This document shows, one piece after another, positions 8,429-17,044 of a stretch of DNA of 64,000 bases. This DNA comes from JAPORK01 sp026710285. Lineage in GTDB: Bacteria; Pseudomonadota; Gammaproteobacteria; Pseudomonadales; Endozoicomonadaceae. How positions within the stretch are numbered: the stretch's first letter is position 1; each line of letters opens with the position of its first letter. Below the pieces are notes generated by a model that was not told where the DNA came from, made no database searches, and worked only from the letters and a program-made list of their open reading frames with translations. The translations under genes and the position numbers were made by a program. The stretch is from contig OZ241746.1 of NCBI GenBank assembly GCA_965201045.1, positions 930,001-994,000 of the forward strand. The letters are read 5' to 3'.

Positions 8429-9325
8429 ATGAAAATATTGATAATCGGCAGAACAGGACAAATAGGAGCAGAACTATGCCAGTTGCTAGCCAGAAATCAT
8501 ATCCCCTACATGGCCCCTACACGCGAAGAATTAGATATTACCAGACCTGAGCAAATAGAAAAAATATTAACAGAGTATCGCCCTCAGTTTGTCGTAAATA
8601 CCGCCGGATATCGTTCACCCAACGGCGCAGAGATTGAACGTTTACTCTGCTTTAAAGTAAACAGAGATGCTGTCGCTCATTTAGCTAAAGCATGCGATCA
8701 ACACAATGCTACACTTTTGCATATTTCATCATGGCGGGTTTTCCCCGGAAATAGCAGAAAATCCTCTTATACTGAAAAAGATACACCTATGCCGGCAGAT
8801 GTATTAGGGAGCAGCTTTTGGCAGGGAGAGCAAAAAGTTTGTGAGTTTTGCCCTAAACACATTATTTTGCGTCTCTCATGGGTTTTGAGTTACAGAAGCC
8901 GCAACCGTTTTAGTCTTTATGTTTACTGTATGCGCAACAAAACAATACTTCCCGCTTATAAAGAACGTTTTGGTAACCCCACAACAGCTTTAGATGTTGC
9001 ACGTGCTATTTTGGCTATTTTCCGACAACTCGCCTGTGGTGCCAAAGTGTGGGGAACCTATCATTATAGCGCCGAGGGAATTGTTAGTGAAACATTTCTG
9101 GCAGAGACGATCCGTGCTGAAGCTTGTAAAGTGCAGCCAGAACAGGAATGGGTTGCTATTTATCCTGATGATAATGCGGTGAATATTAAACCTAAGCGAT
9201 ATGCCTGCCTGGACAGTTCATTATTAAGAGATACTTTTGGTATACATCCACCCGGGTGGCGTGAAAGTATTGCATATTTAGTGCGTACAAATATCAATAA
9301 TATTTCAGATATTAGAGGGCGTTGA
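8429..9325 (+). CDS. RmlD-like sugar-nucleotide reductase lacking the YxxxK pair
   Basis: This 298-residue protein has the extended SDR fold of dTDP-4-dehydrorhamnose reductase: the NAD(P) motif GRTGQIG at residues 7-13, LDITRPEQIEK, VVNTAGYR, and the C-terminal RPKRYACLDSSLL-like region (KPKRYACLDSS), where RmlD has RP..S.LD. RmlD makes dTDP-L-rhamnose for surface polysaccharide. Here the active-site YGxSK motif reads LGSSF: Leu126 replaces the catalytic Tyr and Phe130 the Lys. The protein may therefore bind rather than reduce its nucleotide sugar, or belong to a diverged subfamily. It stands alone, without rmlA, rmlB or rmlC. The ATG follows TAAGG. Its last codons lie inside a 22-bp inverted repeat. 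Confidence 0.7.
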   Translation: MKILIIGRTGQIGAELCQLLARNHIPYMAPTREELDITRPEQIEKILTEYRPQFVVNTAGYRSPNGAEIERLLCFKVNRDAVAHLAKACDQHNATLLHISSWRVFPGNSRKSSYTEKDTPMPADVLGSSFWQGEQKVCEFCPKHIILRLSWVLSYRSRNRFSLYVYCMRNKTILPAYKERFGNPTTALDVARAILAIFRQLACGAKVWGTYHYSAEGIVSETFLAETIRAEACKVQPEQEWVAIYPDDNAVNIKPKRYACLDSSLLRDTFGIHPPGWRESIAYLVRTNINNISDIRGR

Positions 9326-9505
9326 CCATTAAGTTTTCATTGTTTGAAAAATCCTTTATAATCATATTCTTGAAGATAAAGATATAATATATTCCGATAA
9401 TAATACCCTAAAATGGCATTGCGTGATAATCAGTAAGAACTATCTTATAATGCTACATATTGCAGCTTTAATGATATGGCTGGCTTAATTGTCAACGCCC
9501 TCTAA
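9312..9505. repeat. 22-bp inverted repeat spanning the end of the RmlD-like gene
   Basis: Arm 1 (9312-9333) contains AGAGGGCGTTGACCATTAAG, including the gene's stop codon. Arm 2 (9484-9505) is its reverse complement with one mismatch. About 150 bp of AT-rich DNA lies between. This could be an insertion with terminal repeats that replaced the original gene end, or a long-stem 3' structure. Confidence 0.5.
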
Positions 9506-9582
9506 TGTTTTAAAATAATCATATTCTGACATGTCTTCATTTCTGTCACGCAGACACACTTAATTGAATACTACCCATAAAA

Positions 9583-9734
9583 CCGTGGGCTGATCCTGTC
9601 GAAGCACAGAGACCAAAAGCAGTCAGGCTTTGACAGGGTCAGCCCACGGTGCATTTAGTAAAATTTGATATATTCAGCAGAAAATAAACCTGTGAATAAA
9701 AATCTGAGCTTAAAAAAATGTGACTAAGAGACAG
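9583..9734 (-). repeat. Copy of the Tn5-end-like repeat family (minus orientation)
   Basis: Contains the family's central hairpin (CCGTGGGCTGATCCTGTCG.. and its complement, 9583-9649), the conserved TATATTCAGCAG and CCTGTGAATAAAAAT segments, and the terminal AAATGTGACTAAGAGACAG ending at 9734. The other terminus is not recognisable. The flank (ACCCTGAAGGGCAAGGC, then TTTACGGCGTACC) matches the left-end hairpin region of the TnpB element at 56.1 kb, the same junction as the copy at 56172. Confidence 0.75.
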
Positions 9735-9845
9735 ACCCTGAAGGGCAAGGCTTTACGGCGTACCTGGTAAAATCTGGTATATTCAGCAGGAGATAAATCT
9801 GTCAGGGTAAAAATTGGAGCTCAAAAAAATTTAACTAAGAGATAG
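9735..9845 (-). repeat. Tandem partial duplicate of the repeat plus IS605-end flank
   Basis: Begins with the IS605-like flank (CCTGAAGGGCAAGGC), then repeats GGTATATTCAGCAGG, the AATCTGTCAGGGTAAAAAT segment and a degenerate terminus TTTAACTAAGAGATAG at 9845. It is followed by a second degenerate flank (TTGAAAGACGGAGG, TTTTATGGTGTGCC). The repeat and its IS605-end neighbour were therefore duplicated together. Confidence 0.65.
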
Positions 9846-9887
9846 TTGAAAGACGGAGGTTTTATGGTGTGCCTGATAAATATTCAG

Positions 9888-9926
9888 TTGTGCTGGTCAG
9901 CAAACTACCTAATCTGACCAGCACAA
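9888..9926. terminator. Long stem-loop downstream of groEL
   Basis: A perfect 13-bp stem (TTGTGCTGGTCAG / CTGACCAGCACAA) with a 13-base loop, about 95 bp past the groEL stop on the minus strand. There is no clear T run, so it may act in RNA 3'-end stability as well as termination. Confidence 0.55.
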
Positions 9927-10020
9927 TAAAATTGCTCAACACAGAAAAAAGGAGAACATTTGGTCTAAAATTTTCTGTTCATCACAATTTTTATAAAGTA
10001 TGGTTTTGGGTTGGATGATG

Positions 10021-11691
10021 TTACATCATGCCGCCCATGCCACCCATACCACCGCCCATAGCAGCAGCACTCATATCAGGCTTTGCAGGCTTCTCTTCAG
10101 GAATTTCAGCAACCATTGCTTCTGTTGTAATCATCAGACCCGCAATGGAACCGGCTGCCTGTAAAGCAGAACGGGTTACTTTTGTAGGATCCAAAATACC
10201 CATTTCCATTAGATCGCCATATTCACCTGTAGCAGCGTTATATCCGAAATTACCTTCACCAGCGCGGATTTTGTCGATAATCACTGCTGCTTCTTCACCA
10301 GCATTAGTAATAATTTGTCGGGCTGCGGCTTCAAGTGAACGCAGTACTACCTGAATACCTGCTGTTTGATCAGCATTTTCACCTTCAATGTCGACAGCCT
10401 GTAATGCACGAATCAGTGCAACACCACCACCAACAACAACACCTTCTTCAATAGCTGCACGAGTAGCATGCAGTGCATCTTCAACACGTGCTTTTTTCTC
10501 TTTCATTTCAACTTCTGTTGCCGCACCGACTCTGATAACAGCGACACCACCAGTTAACTTAGCAACACGCTCTTGTAACTTTTCACGATCATAATCAGAA
10601 GTAGATTTTTCAATTTCTGCACGAATTTGTTTAACACGTCCGCTTATAGCTTCAGCATCACCCAGACCATCAACAATTGTTGTGTCATCTTTAGTCATAA
10701 CAATACGCTTAGCCTGACCTAACTGCTCAAGTGTAGTACTTTCCAGGTTCAGACCTACTTCTTCAGAAATTACAGTACCGCCAGTTAAAACAGCAATATC
10801 CTGTAACATAGCTTTACGACGATCTCCAAATCCTGGCGCTTTAACTGCAGCAACTTTAACAATTCCACGCATATTGTTAAGAACCAGTGTTGTTTGTGCG
10901 TCGCCATCAACATCTTCTGCAATAATAACTAAAGGCTTGCCTGCTTTTGCAACATTTTCCAGAATAGGCAGCAGATCACGAACGCTGGATATTTTTTTGT
11001 CACACAGCAGCAGATATGCATTTTCCAGTTCAACAGACATGTTTTCCTGATTGTTGATGAAGTAAGGTGACAGATAACCGCGATCAAACTGCATTCCTGC
11101 AACAGTTTCAAGTTCATTTTCACGACCACGACCTTCTTCTACAGTAATTACATTACCTTCAGAAGTAATAACATCACCCTGACTTGCCTGCTTTGATGCA
11201 TCAGCGATAAGCTGACCAACTTCTTTATCAGAGTTAGCTGAAATTGTAGCTACCTGAGAAATTGATTTACTATCGTTGCAGGGAATAGATTTTTTTTGTA
11301 GCTCAATAACAAGCGCATCAACTGCTTTATCGATTCCACGCTTTAAATCCATTGGGTTTCTGCCAGAAACGACATTTTTCAAACCTTCATTTACAATGGC
11401 TTGTGCTAAAACTGTTGCTGTTGTAGTACCATCACCTGCTGCATCATTAGCCTGGGAAGCAACTTCTTTTACCAGTTGAGCACCCATATTTTCATATTTG
11501 TCCTGCAACTCAATCTCTTTTGCTACAGAAACGCCATCCTTAGTTATTGATGGTGCGCCAAAAGACTTTTCTAGCAGTACATTACGACCCTTAGGACCTA
11601 AGGTAACTCTTACTGCATTTGCAAGAATATTTACACCATTTAGCATTTTTTCACGAGATTCGTGATCAAATAAAACTCTCTTTGCTGCCAT
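10021..11691 (-). CDS. groL: 60 kDa chaperonin GroEL
   Basis: The ATP-driven folding chamber subunit, forming a double heptamer capped by GroES in the cytoplasm. The 556-residue protein shows the N-terminal RVTLGPKGRNVLLEKSFGAP, the nucleotide-binding DGTTTATVLAQ, the apical-domain region around GMQFDRGYLSPYF, and the C-terminal Gly-Met tail GGGMGGMGGMM. Length is slightly above the E. coli protein (548). It lies 70 bp behind groES on the same strand, as in the standard groE operon, and is expected to be transcribed from the heat-shock promoter upstream of groES. Confidence 0.98.
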   Translation of the reverse strand: MAAKRVLFDHESREKMLNGVNILANAVRVTLGPKGRNVLLEKSFGAPSITKDGVSVAKEIELQDKYENMGAQLVKEVASQANDAAGDGTTTATVLAQAIVNEGLKNVVSGRNPMDLKRGIDKAVDALVIELQKKSIPCNDSKSISQVATISANSDKEVGQLIADASKQASQGDVITSEGNVITVEEGRGRENELETVAGMQFDRGYLSPYFINNQENMSVELENAYLLLCDKKISSVRDLLPILENVAKAGKPLVIIAEDVDGDAQTTLVLNNMRGIVKVAAVKAPGFGDRRKAMLQDIAVLTGGTVISEEVGLNLESTTLEQLGQAKRIVMTKDDTTIVDGLGDAEAISGRVKQIRAEIEKSTSDYDREKLQERVAKLTGGVAVIRVGAATEVEMKEKKARVEDALHATRAAIEEGVVVGGGVALIRALQAVDIEGENADQTAGIQVVLRSLEAAARQIITNAGEEAAVIIDKIRAGEGNFGYNAATGEYGDLMEMGILDPTKVTRSALQAAGSIAGLMITTEAMVAEIPEEKPAKPDMSAAAMGGGMGGMGGMM

Positions 11692-11761
11692 TTTTCTGTT
11701 CCTAAAACTATTTATTCAATATCATCATTAAGTAGAAACCTGAAAACTCAGGTGTCTGATT

Positions 11762-12058
11762 TTATTCAGATTCAACAACTGCCAGAATATCTGATTCAGA
11801 CATTAGTACGTGTTCTACGCCATCAATTTTGATTTTATTAGCTTCGCCGTGATATCCGCCAAACAAAACTTTATCACCGATATTCAGAGAAACTGTATCT
11901 GTTTCTCCATTTTCCAGCCGTGTACCGGGTCCTACAGCCACAACTTCACCACGGTTTGTTTCTTCTCCTGAGCCCGGAAGAACAATTCCACCGCTGGATA
12001 CAGTTTCTTTAGGTTGACGGCGGATAAGAACTCTTTTACCCAGTGGACGTAATTTCAT
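11762..12058 (-). CDS. groS: 10 kDa co-chaperonin GroES
   Basis: The lid of the GroEL chamber, 98 residues. MKLRPLGKRVLIRR at the start, the mobile-loop region around SSGGIVLPGS, GEVVAVGPG, and GDKVLFGGYHG are all in place. It is first in the groES-groEL operon. A sigma-32-type promoter lies about 180 bp upstream of its start. Confidence 0.98.
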   Translation of the reverse strand: MKLRPLGKRVLIRRQPKETVSSGGIVLPGSGEETNRGEVVAVGPGTRLENGETDTVSLNIGDKVLFGGYHGEANKIKIDGVEHVLMSESDILAVVESE

Positions 12059-12232
12059 TTACAAATCTCCAACTTGATTTATTAATAAATATTGCTGAAT
12101 ATGAGTCAGCAAAACAAAAATTTTATACATATTGCTATAAATTTCTTCAAAATAGCATATGAAAACTTGAAGACCGATGCCTGAAGCATAATAAATTTTT
12201 ATGTTTAGCAAGCAGTTTCACTGTTTGAAACA

Positions 12233-12261
12233 AGATGGGGGTCATTTTTATTCATTTCAAC
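12233..12261 (-). promoter_or_regulatory. Sigma-32 (heat-shock) promoter of groES-groEL
   Basis: On the minus strand TTGAAA (12260-12255) is followed after 14 bases by CCCCATCT (12240-12233), an excellent match to the RpoH consensus with its long spacer. It points toward groES. The rest of 12059-12558 is AT-rich leader and the promoter area of the MORN gene; small ORFs there look spurious. Confidence 0.75.
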
Positions 12262-12558
12262 CCCTACCCCTACTTTTTTTACTATTTTTTTTATTGACAA
12301 GTTTCTTATATCCAACATATGATCCCCCGCTGAAGTTCAGATATAGCAGATTTTACCGTTGTACAACAATTACAGCAATTACCAAGAAAGTAAATCCGAT
12401 ATCAGGTCAAAAAAGTACATATTCCCTGTAAGTTTAAAATTCATGAACTTGTACATTGACAGTTGTTTTTTGTTATCATCAATGAATCGCAGTAGTTCAA
12501 AATTCAACAATAAAACCCTGCGTATTTTACATAGATTTAAATTAAGGTACTTTTTATT

Positions 12559-13836
12559 ATGCCAAGTGATATTACCGGGAAAGCCGTCACTAATTTCCAA
12601 ACTAATCAGTCTGCATCAGAGACAACACCGCTGTTAGTCAAAAATATAAGATTATCCACTGAAGATGCCCGGGCATCCCAGAATGTCCTTGATAGATTGC
12701 GAATTTTTAAAAATACAACCCCAAACATGTTGAAAGCTCAGACAAAAACTACTTGTGACAGAAAAGAAGGTATCGTAAATTCTGCCTTCTGTGCAGACCA
12801 TGCAGCAAATCTTAAGGAAGCAGCAACTGTTAAGGAGAGCACTCTGCAAACCGGAGAGAAGACAAATGGTCAGTCTGAGTGCTGCACTGCTCCTTTGATA
12901 GAGCAAGACCGTGCTCTTTTCGAAGCAGTGAAATCTTGGAAGCTTCTGTCTCTTGAGCAACTTAAGAAAATAGAAAAAATGGATATGTTAACAGAAGTCC
13001 TGTGTATTGATCATACCATGGAAATATTGGATGGATCCGGAGAGCACCTGTCTGCTGAACGTATGAAAGATATGGATAGTCTGCTCAAAATACTAAAAAC
13101 TGTGCTGCCACCGGAATGCACTGAATTATTCAAAAACACAGAAGAAACGCAAGATGTAATTACTGTTTTAAAAAGAGATCTCAATCAGATTAAGAAACAT
13201 CTGAAAGACTATACAGATCATATTAAAGTCTTGATATCAGAGAATGACGACATATATTTTGGACAGTTGAACGAAAATGAAAAAGAGGATGGTTTTGGTA
13301 TCCGCTTTCTGAAAAATGGTGATATCGAAATGGGAATGTTTTCAAATGGAGAAAGACATGGCTGGAACAGATGTATTGAGACAGAAGGTTGTATTTTTGA
13401 AGGTTTTTTTCATGACGGATTAGAACATGGTTTAGTTAAATTGACTTTTAAAAACGGTTGTCATTCTTTTGCAAATTTTCGTAATGGCGAAAAAGAAGGT
13501 TCCGGGATAAGCACCTATAACAAAGCTTCGAAACCAAAACCTGGTAGAGTACATGTAGTACGCTATGAAGGATCGTACTCTGAAGGTCGTAAACATGGCG
13601 AGGGCAAGATAACCTGTAGCAATGGCAACACAATGGAAATGACATTTTCTCATGGCAAGCACTCTGGTAAAGCACGAATAACTTATACAGATGGTAGTAT
13701 ATATCAAGGAGAGATTCAGAATGGTTTATCGCATGGTAAAGGTATCCTGCTCGATAAAGAGGGTCATGAAATTTTTGAAGGAGAGTTTGATAAAGGCTTA
13801 CCAAACTGTACAGGCAGACCTAAAAACCAGTATTAG
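12559..13836 (+). CDS. MORN-repeat protein
   Basis: A 425-residue protein in two parts. Residues 1-225 are hydrophilic, helical and without recognisable family; they contain two Cys-rich patches. Residues from about 230 to the end carry some seven to eight MORN-type repeats, for example YFGQLNENEKEDGFG, FEGFFHDGLEHGLVKL, YEGSYSEGRKHGEGKI and YQGEIQNGLSHGKGIL. MORN repeats are common in eukaryotes, where they bind membranes or proteins, and also occur in host-associated bacteria. No signal peptide or transmembrane segment is seen. It could be a secreted effector, but nothing in the sequence proves export. The ATG is preceded by AAGG; no co-transcribed partner. Confidence 0.75.
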   Translation: MPSDITGKAVTNFQTNQSASETTPLLVKNIRLSTEDARASQNVLDRLRIFKNTTPNMLKAQTKTTCDRKEGIVNSAFCADHAANLKEAATVKESTLQTGEKTNGQSECCTAPLIEQDRALFEAVKSWKLLSLEQLKKIEKMDMLTEVLCIDHTMEILDGSGEHLSAERMKDMDSLLKILKTVLPPECTELFKNTEETQDVITVLKRDLNQIKKHLKDYTDHIKVLISENDDIYFGQLNENEKEDGFGIRFLKNGDIEMGMFSNGERHGWNRCIETEGCIFEGFFHDGLEHGLVKLTFKNGCHSFANFRNGEKEGSGISTYNKASKPKPGRVHVVRYEGSYSEGRKHGEGKITCSNGNTMEMTFSHGKHSGKARITYTDGSIYQGEIQNGLSHGKGILLDKEGHEIFEGEFDKGLPNCTGRPKNQY

Positions 13837-13957
13837 AAAACTCAATCCATTAATTCCTACATTCCTGCGATCTCCATTTGGATTTCATAAATTAAATGGG
13901 TTGTTCTTCCGGGAAACCTGATATTTTCGGTAGCGTTCACCTTATCATTTATTGTGT

Positions 13958-14070
13958 CTACTGCTGAATACTGACCTTTGCCGGACGCACCGTGGGCTGA
14001 GCCTGTCGAAGCCTGAGAGAGGTTAAAACCTAAACGTTTCTGTCCAGGCTTCGACAGGCTCAGCCCACGG
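13958..14070. repeat. Partial copy of the Tn5-end-like repeat family
   Basis: Contains CTGCTGAATACTGACC, CGCACCGTGGGCTGAGCC and the central stem-loop with its complementary arm ending at 14070. The sequence after the hairpin (GGACAAGGATAGTATTAATG) resembles the corresponding part of the 56172 copy. Neither terminus is intact. The rest of the 13837-14258 gap holds nothing recognisable. Confidence 0.65.
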
Positions 14071-14258
14071 ACAAGGATAGTATTAATGAAATTATCTGAA
14101 ATAACTATTTTATATTTAAATAATCAATGAGCAAGATCGCGGAAATGTCGGTTAATTCCCTAAATAGTGAGTAATTAAAGGGCTGCTGATAATCTGTTGC
14201 AGAAAGCGACGATAATCTGTGAAAAGATTATAGGCAGGCTCCCGGTCAATATGCTTGT

Positions 14259-14762
14259 TTAACTATATGCACCACTTGAATAATGCAATTCATAGCTATG
14301 GCTATAAAGTTCAACAATATTACCAAATGGATCTTCCATGTAGATCATACGGTAAGGTTTTTCACCAGGGTAATAGTAACGTGGTGCCTTCATACGCTTT
14401 TTACCACCAGCAGCAACAATCTTCTCTACCAGCTCTTCCAGGTTTGGATCTTGTACACAGAAATGGAAAATACCTGTTTTCCAATACTCAAAGTTATTTT
14501 GCGGGTTTTCCTGATTGGGGAACTGGAACAACTCTACCCCAATACGATCACCCGTTGACATATGAGCAATCATAAATGATCCCCACCCGGGACCAAATAC
14601 ATCCGTGCACATTAAGCCAATCGGACTATCATCTTCAGTGATTCTGGTCGGTTTCATTATGGTATACCAGCCAAATACTTCAGTATAAAATTTCACTGCT
14701 GCTTCCAGATCAGGAACAGAAAGACCAATATGAGAAAATGTACGCGGATAAGGATGAGACAT
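14259..14762 (-). CDS. VOC-family (glyoxalase/dioxygenase fold) protein
   Basis: A 167-residue protein with two beta-alpha-beta-beta-beta modules. Candidate metal ligands are His in TFSHIGLSVPDLEAAVKFY, His in GIFHFCVQDP, and Glu in DPFGNIVELYSH. The family includes glyoxalase I, fosfomycin resistance proteins and extradiol dioxygenases; the substrate cannot be read from sequence, though the layout resembles lactoylglutathione lyase-like proteins. I chose the ATG at 14762 because AGGAG lies 7 bp before it; the longer frame to 14798 lacks such a site. It lies downstream of the four-gene operon but 180 bp away, probably a separate unit. Confidence 0.75.
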   Translation of the reverse strand: MSHPYPRTFSHIGLSVPDLEAAVKFYTEVFGWYTIMKPTRITEDDSPIGLMCTDVFGPGWGSFMIAHMSTGDRIGVELFQFPNQENPQNNFEYWKTGIFHFCVQDPNLEELVEKIVAAGGKKRMKAPRYYYPGEKPYRMIYMEDPFGNIVELYSHSYELHYSSGAYS

Positions 14763-14943
14763 AATATTCTCCTCATATAAAGTAAATAGACAGAACAATT
14801 ATTGTATTCGGACAAACAACAAAAATTATGGTTATCCAATTACACCTCATATTGTAGTCTGAATAAACTAATCAGAATACGACAATGCAGTGATTCAGAT
14901 TCATGCAACAGAAAATTGATCTGGAAAAAATGAAATCCTTTCA

Positions 14944-15426
14944 TCAGAATTTTTTGCTCTGCTGGCAAGCAATTGGCTGAAACAGTGCATCATAGCGGCT
15001 ATTAAATGCTTCTGCTTTTTCCTGCTGCTGTTTTAACGCAAGCAACGGCTGAAGATTTTCTGCAACTTCTATCAGGTTTGCAATCATATTGTCTAATATT
15101 TCTACCTTCGTGCTGTTAGTATTAACCCGATATGCCAGAATGATACGCTTATTAATACTGTCCCATCCAATGGTACCCCCACGGGTTTCCAATGCATAAG
15201 CATTCAGATTCATAGCAATTTCAAAACGCCTGCGCCTAATATATCCTGTACCTGCTTCAGCCAGTTCAATGGTAATGAAAATATCATCACTGTAAGCTGG
15301 TGCTTCAACACTAACCGGAAAACGTTCACCGAACATAAAAGTGTATGTTCGCTCATTCTGCTCCTCTTGTTTGCGATGAATGCCGGAATACTTTGTCCAT
15401 TGATTTAACAGATCCAGACTATTCAT
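14944..15426 (-). CDS. Small partner protein, last gene of the four-gene operon
   Basis: About 160 residues; family not recognised. The start at 15426 (MNSLDLLNQWTKY) is favoured by GAGGAAAG just upstream and an 8-bp overlap (ATGAATAG) with the end of the large gene; an earlier in-frame start at 15474 is possible. The middle is beta-rich (VSVEAPAYSDDIFITIELAEA, then RRRRFEIAMNLNAYALETRGG) and the end is a helix ending in LALKQQQEKAEAF. Size and beta-then-helix layout recall class I secretion chaperones of the CesT type, but no diagnostic motif is visible, so this is only a suggestion. Confidence 0.5.
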   Translation of the reverse strand: MNSLDLLNQWTKYSGIHRKQEEQNERTYTFMFGERFPVSVEAPAYSDDIFITIELAEAGTGYIRRRRFEIAMNLNAYALETRGGTIGWDSINKRIILAYRVNTNSTKVEILDNMIANLIEVAENLQPLLALKQQQEKAEAFNSRYDALFQPIACQQSKKF

Positions 15427-17044
15427 CGCTTTCCTCATTAACCAGTGGAATATATCCTCTCTGCTGTTGCACAAAGCGCTGTAGCAGAGAAGGCTTACCT
15501 GTTACCTTGCTTATTTTTGCAAGCGTATCTGTTTTGTCGACAGATGATAAGGTTTTTGCAAAAGCTAATTTAGCAGGTGCAGACTGAATTTTATCTGCCA
15601 GCCATTGGCTGCCATTTTTAATACGTCTGCCTGCTGCCGAAAGTCCGCTGACATTTAACAAAGTTTTACCTGTTTGCCATAACTGTAAACCTTTGTACTG
15701 TAATTTATCTTTGTAAAGCAGCTCCCGTAACATTTTCAGCGCCCGTTCTTTTGAAGTAAATTGTAACTGTTTAACGGATGATTCGGACACGCCTAAATCT
15801 CTGAGAAATTTCACACATGCCTCTGATGTTTCTCCGTAACCTCTACGCAGCCGGTTGAGAAAAATTTTTTCAGCAACACTAATATGTTCTGTAGCTAAGG
15901 AGAGATCAAATTTTGAATCAGCGGGAAGCTGTTCAGAAATTTTACGTTTTTTTGCTTCCTGTTGTTGTTGCCAGGCTTTAAATGTATCCATGGTCACCAT
16001 TGTGATCGTACTCAAACCAATCGCAACAATAATACTGACTAATTCCCCGGTAATTGCCATTGAAGTAACTGCACCAAGCGTAAAAGCACCAACAGCAGAT
16101 TCAATTGTTTGTTGTCGTGCTTCTGAAGTACGCTTCTGTTTAATATGTCCTGATAGCGCCAACAATAAAGGGTCTGATGTTGCCGCACTTGCACTGGCCA
16201 AATTGTTTAGCGCACTAATTTGCACACTGGTGCGAAAAAGTGACCTGATAAAAAACAGGGAAGCCGAAAGAACATTTACACCAGGTATAATGTGTCCAAT
16301 CACAGGCGTAAAACGAGCAATAAGCAGCATGGTTGATTCAGCAAGCGAAGTTACAGAAAGGATAATATTTTTTATCGCCAGAAGCTTATCTGCGATTATC
16401 TGTTTTTTGGTGCGAAACAGGTTAACCTTATTTTGTCTGATTAGTTTTTTTAGTTTTTTCCGTTCATTTTTAGATTGTTTTATCACTCCAGTTTCTGCAC
16501 CAGTATCTATGAATGTTGCCTGTGCCTGCTTACGCTTTTTTCGCATTGCAATATCATTTCTTATTCCTTTGATAAGTGCAGTTGTTTGTTGAAACAGTGA
16601 AATCGTTTCCATTACCACGGTAATTCCCCGTAATACCTTAAAAGCATTATAAAATACTGTGCTATTTATTGGTTGCCTGTATTTAACAATATTTCTTAAA
16701 TGCAATGAGTTCACAGTATTTAATCCAACTGCATGCATATGAGTTATCCTTGCACGCAAACGTGAATACAGGCGCGAAAAAAATTTTTTCCGTTTCTTTT
16801 TCTTTATGGTTCTTGCGGTTATTTTTTTATTAAAGTCATTACTGTTCAGGCTGTAATGATCAGATATTGCATGAGTACTTTCTGCCATATTACGTAAACA
16901 TAAATGGCTGCTTTTTGTAACGTGTGCTTTGCGTAAAACAGCACCGGTAAAAGCACCGTACTGCTCTGTTCTGCGCTCTTCTTTAAAATAGATATCATTG
17001 CTTGTCCGTATTGATGACTGTCGTGATTGACCAATATTATTCAT
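15419..17044 (-). CDS. Large membrane-associated protein of the four-gene operon
   Basis: 541 residues, very basic, family not recognised. After a Ser/Arg-rich N-terminus (residues 1-80, no signal peptide) comes a basic stretch (ARTIKKKKRKKFF), a coiled-coil-like region rich in Lys (SKNERKKLKKLIRQNK), then several hydrophobic segments: about 245-285 (PVIGHIIPGVNVLSASLFFI) and 325-365 (AFTLGAVTSMAITG, VSIIVAIGLSTITMV). The C-terminal third is soluble and helical. The ATG overlaps the upstream gene by 4 bp (ATGA), and the next gene overlaps its stop. Together with two or three small partners this looks like a cognate unit, such as a translocated membrane effector with dedicated chaperones, but no secretion-system gene is in the window. 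Confidence 0.6.
   Translation of the reverse strand: MNNIGQSRQSSIRTSNDIYFKEERRTEQYGAFTGAVLRKAHVTKSSHLCLRNMAESTHAISDHYSLNSNDFNKKITARTIKKKKRKKFFSRLYSRLRARITHMHAVGLNTVNSLHLRNIVKYRQPINSTVFYNAFKVLRGITVVMETISLFQQTTALIKGIRNDIAMRKKRKQAQATFIDTGAETGVIKQSKNERKKLKKLIRQNKVNLFRTKKQIIADKLLAIKNIILSVTSLAESTMLLIARFTPVIGHIIPGVNVLSASLFFIRSLFRTSVQISALNNLASASAATSDPLLLALSGHIKQKRTSEARQQTIESAVGAFTLGAVTSMAITGELVSIIVAIGLSTITMVTMDTFKAWQQQQEAKKRKISEQLPADSKFDLSLATEHISVAEKIFLNRLRRGYGETSEACVKFLRDLGVSESSVKQLQFTSKERALKMLRELLYKDKLQYKGLQLWQTGKTLLNVSGLSAAGRRIKNGSQWLADKIQSAPAKLAFAKTLSSVDKTDTLAKISKVTGKPSLLQRFVQQQRGYIPLVNEESDE

Noticed and set aside
10028..10354. Plus-strand ORF opposite groEL 3' end
   Set aside because: Shadow of the Gly-Met tail and C-terminus of groEL on the other strand.
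12201..12637. Small ORFs on both strands before the MORN gene
   Set aside because: They overlap the groES promoter and the MORN start; no ribosome sites and no recognisable products.
13432..13804. Minus-strand ORFs of 91 and 118 codons
   Set aside because: Antisense to the MORN repeats; no ribosome site and no family.
15855..16592. 245-codon plus-strand open frame
   Set aside because: It lies wholly antisense to the 541-residue operon gene, whose overlaps and ribosome sites are better; its translation has low-complexity Ser/Ile/Cys composition typical of a shadow frame.
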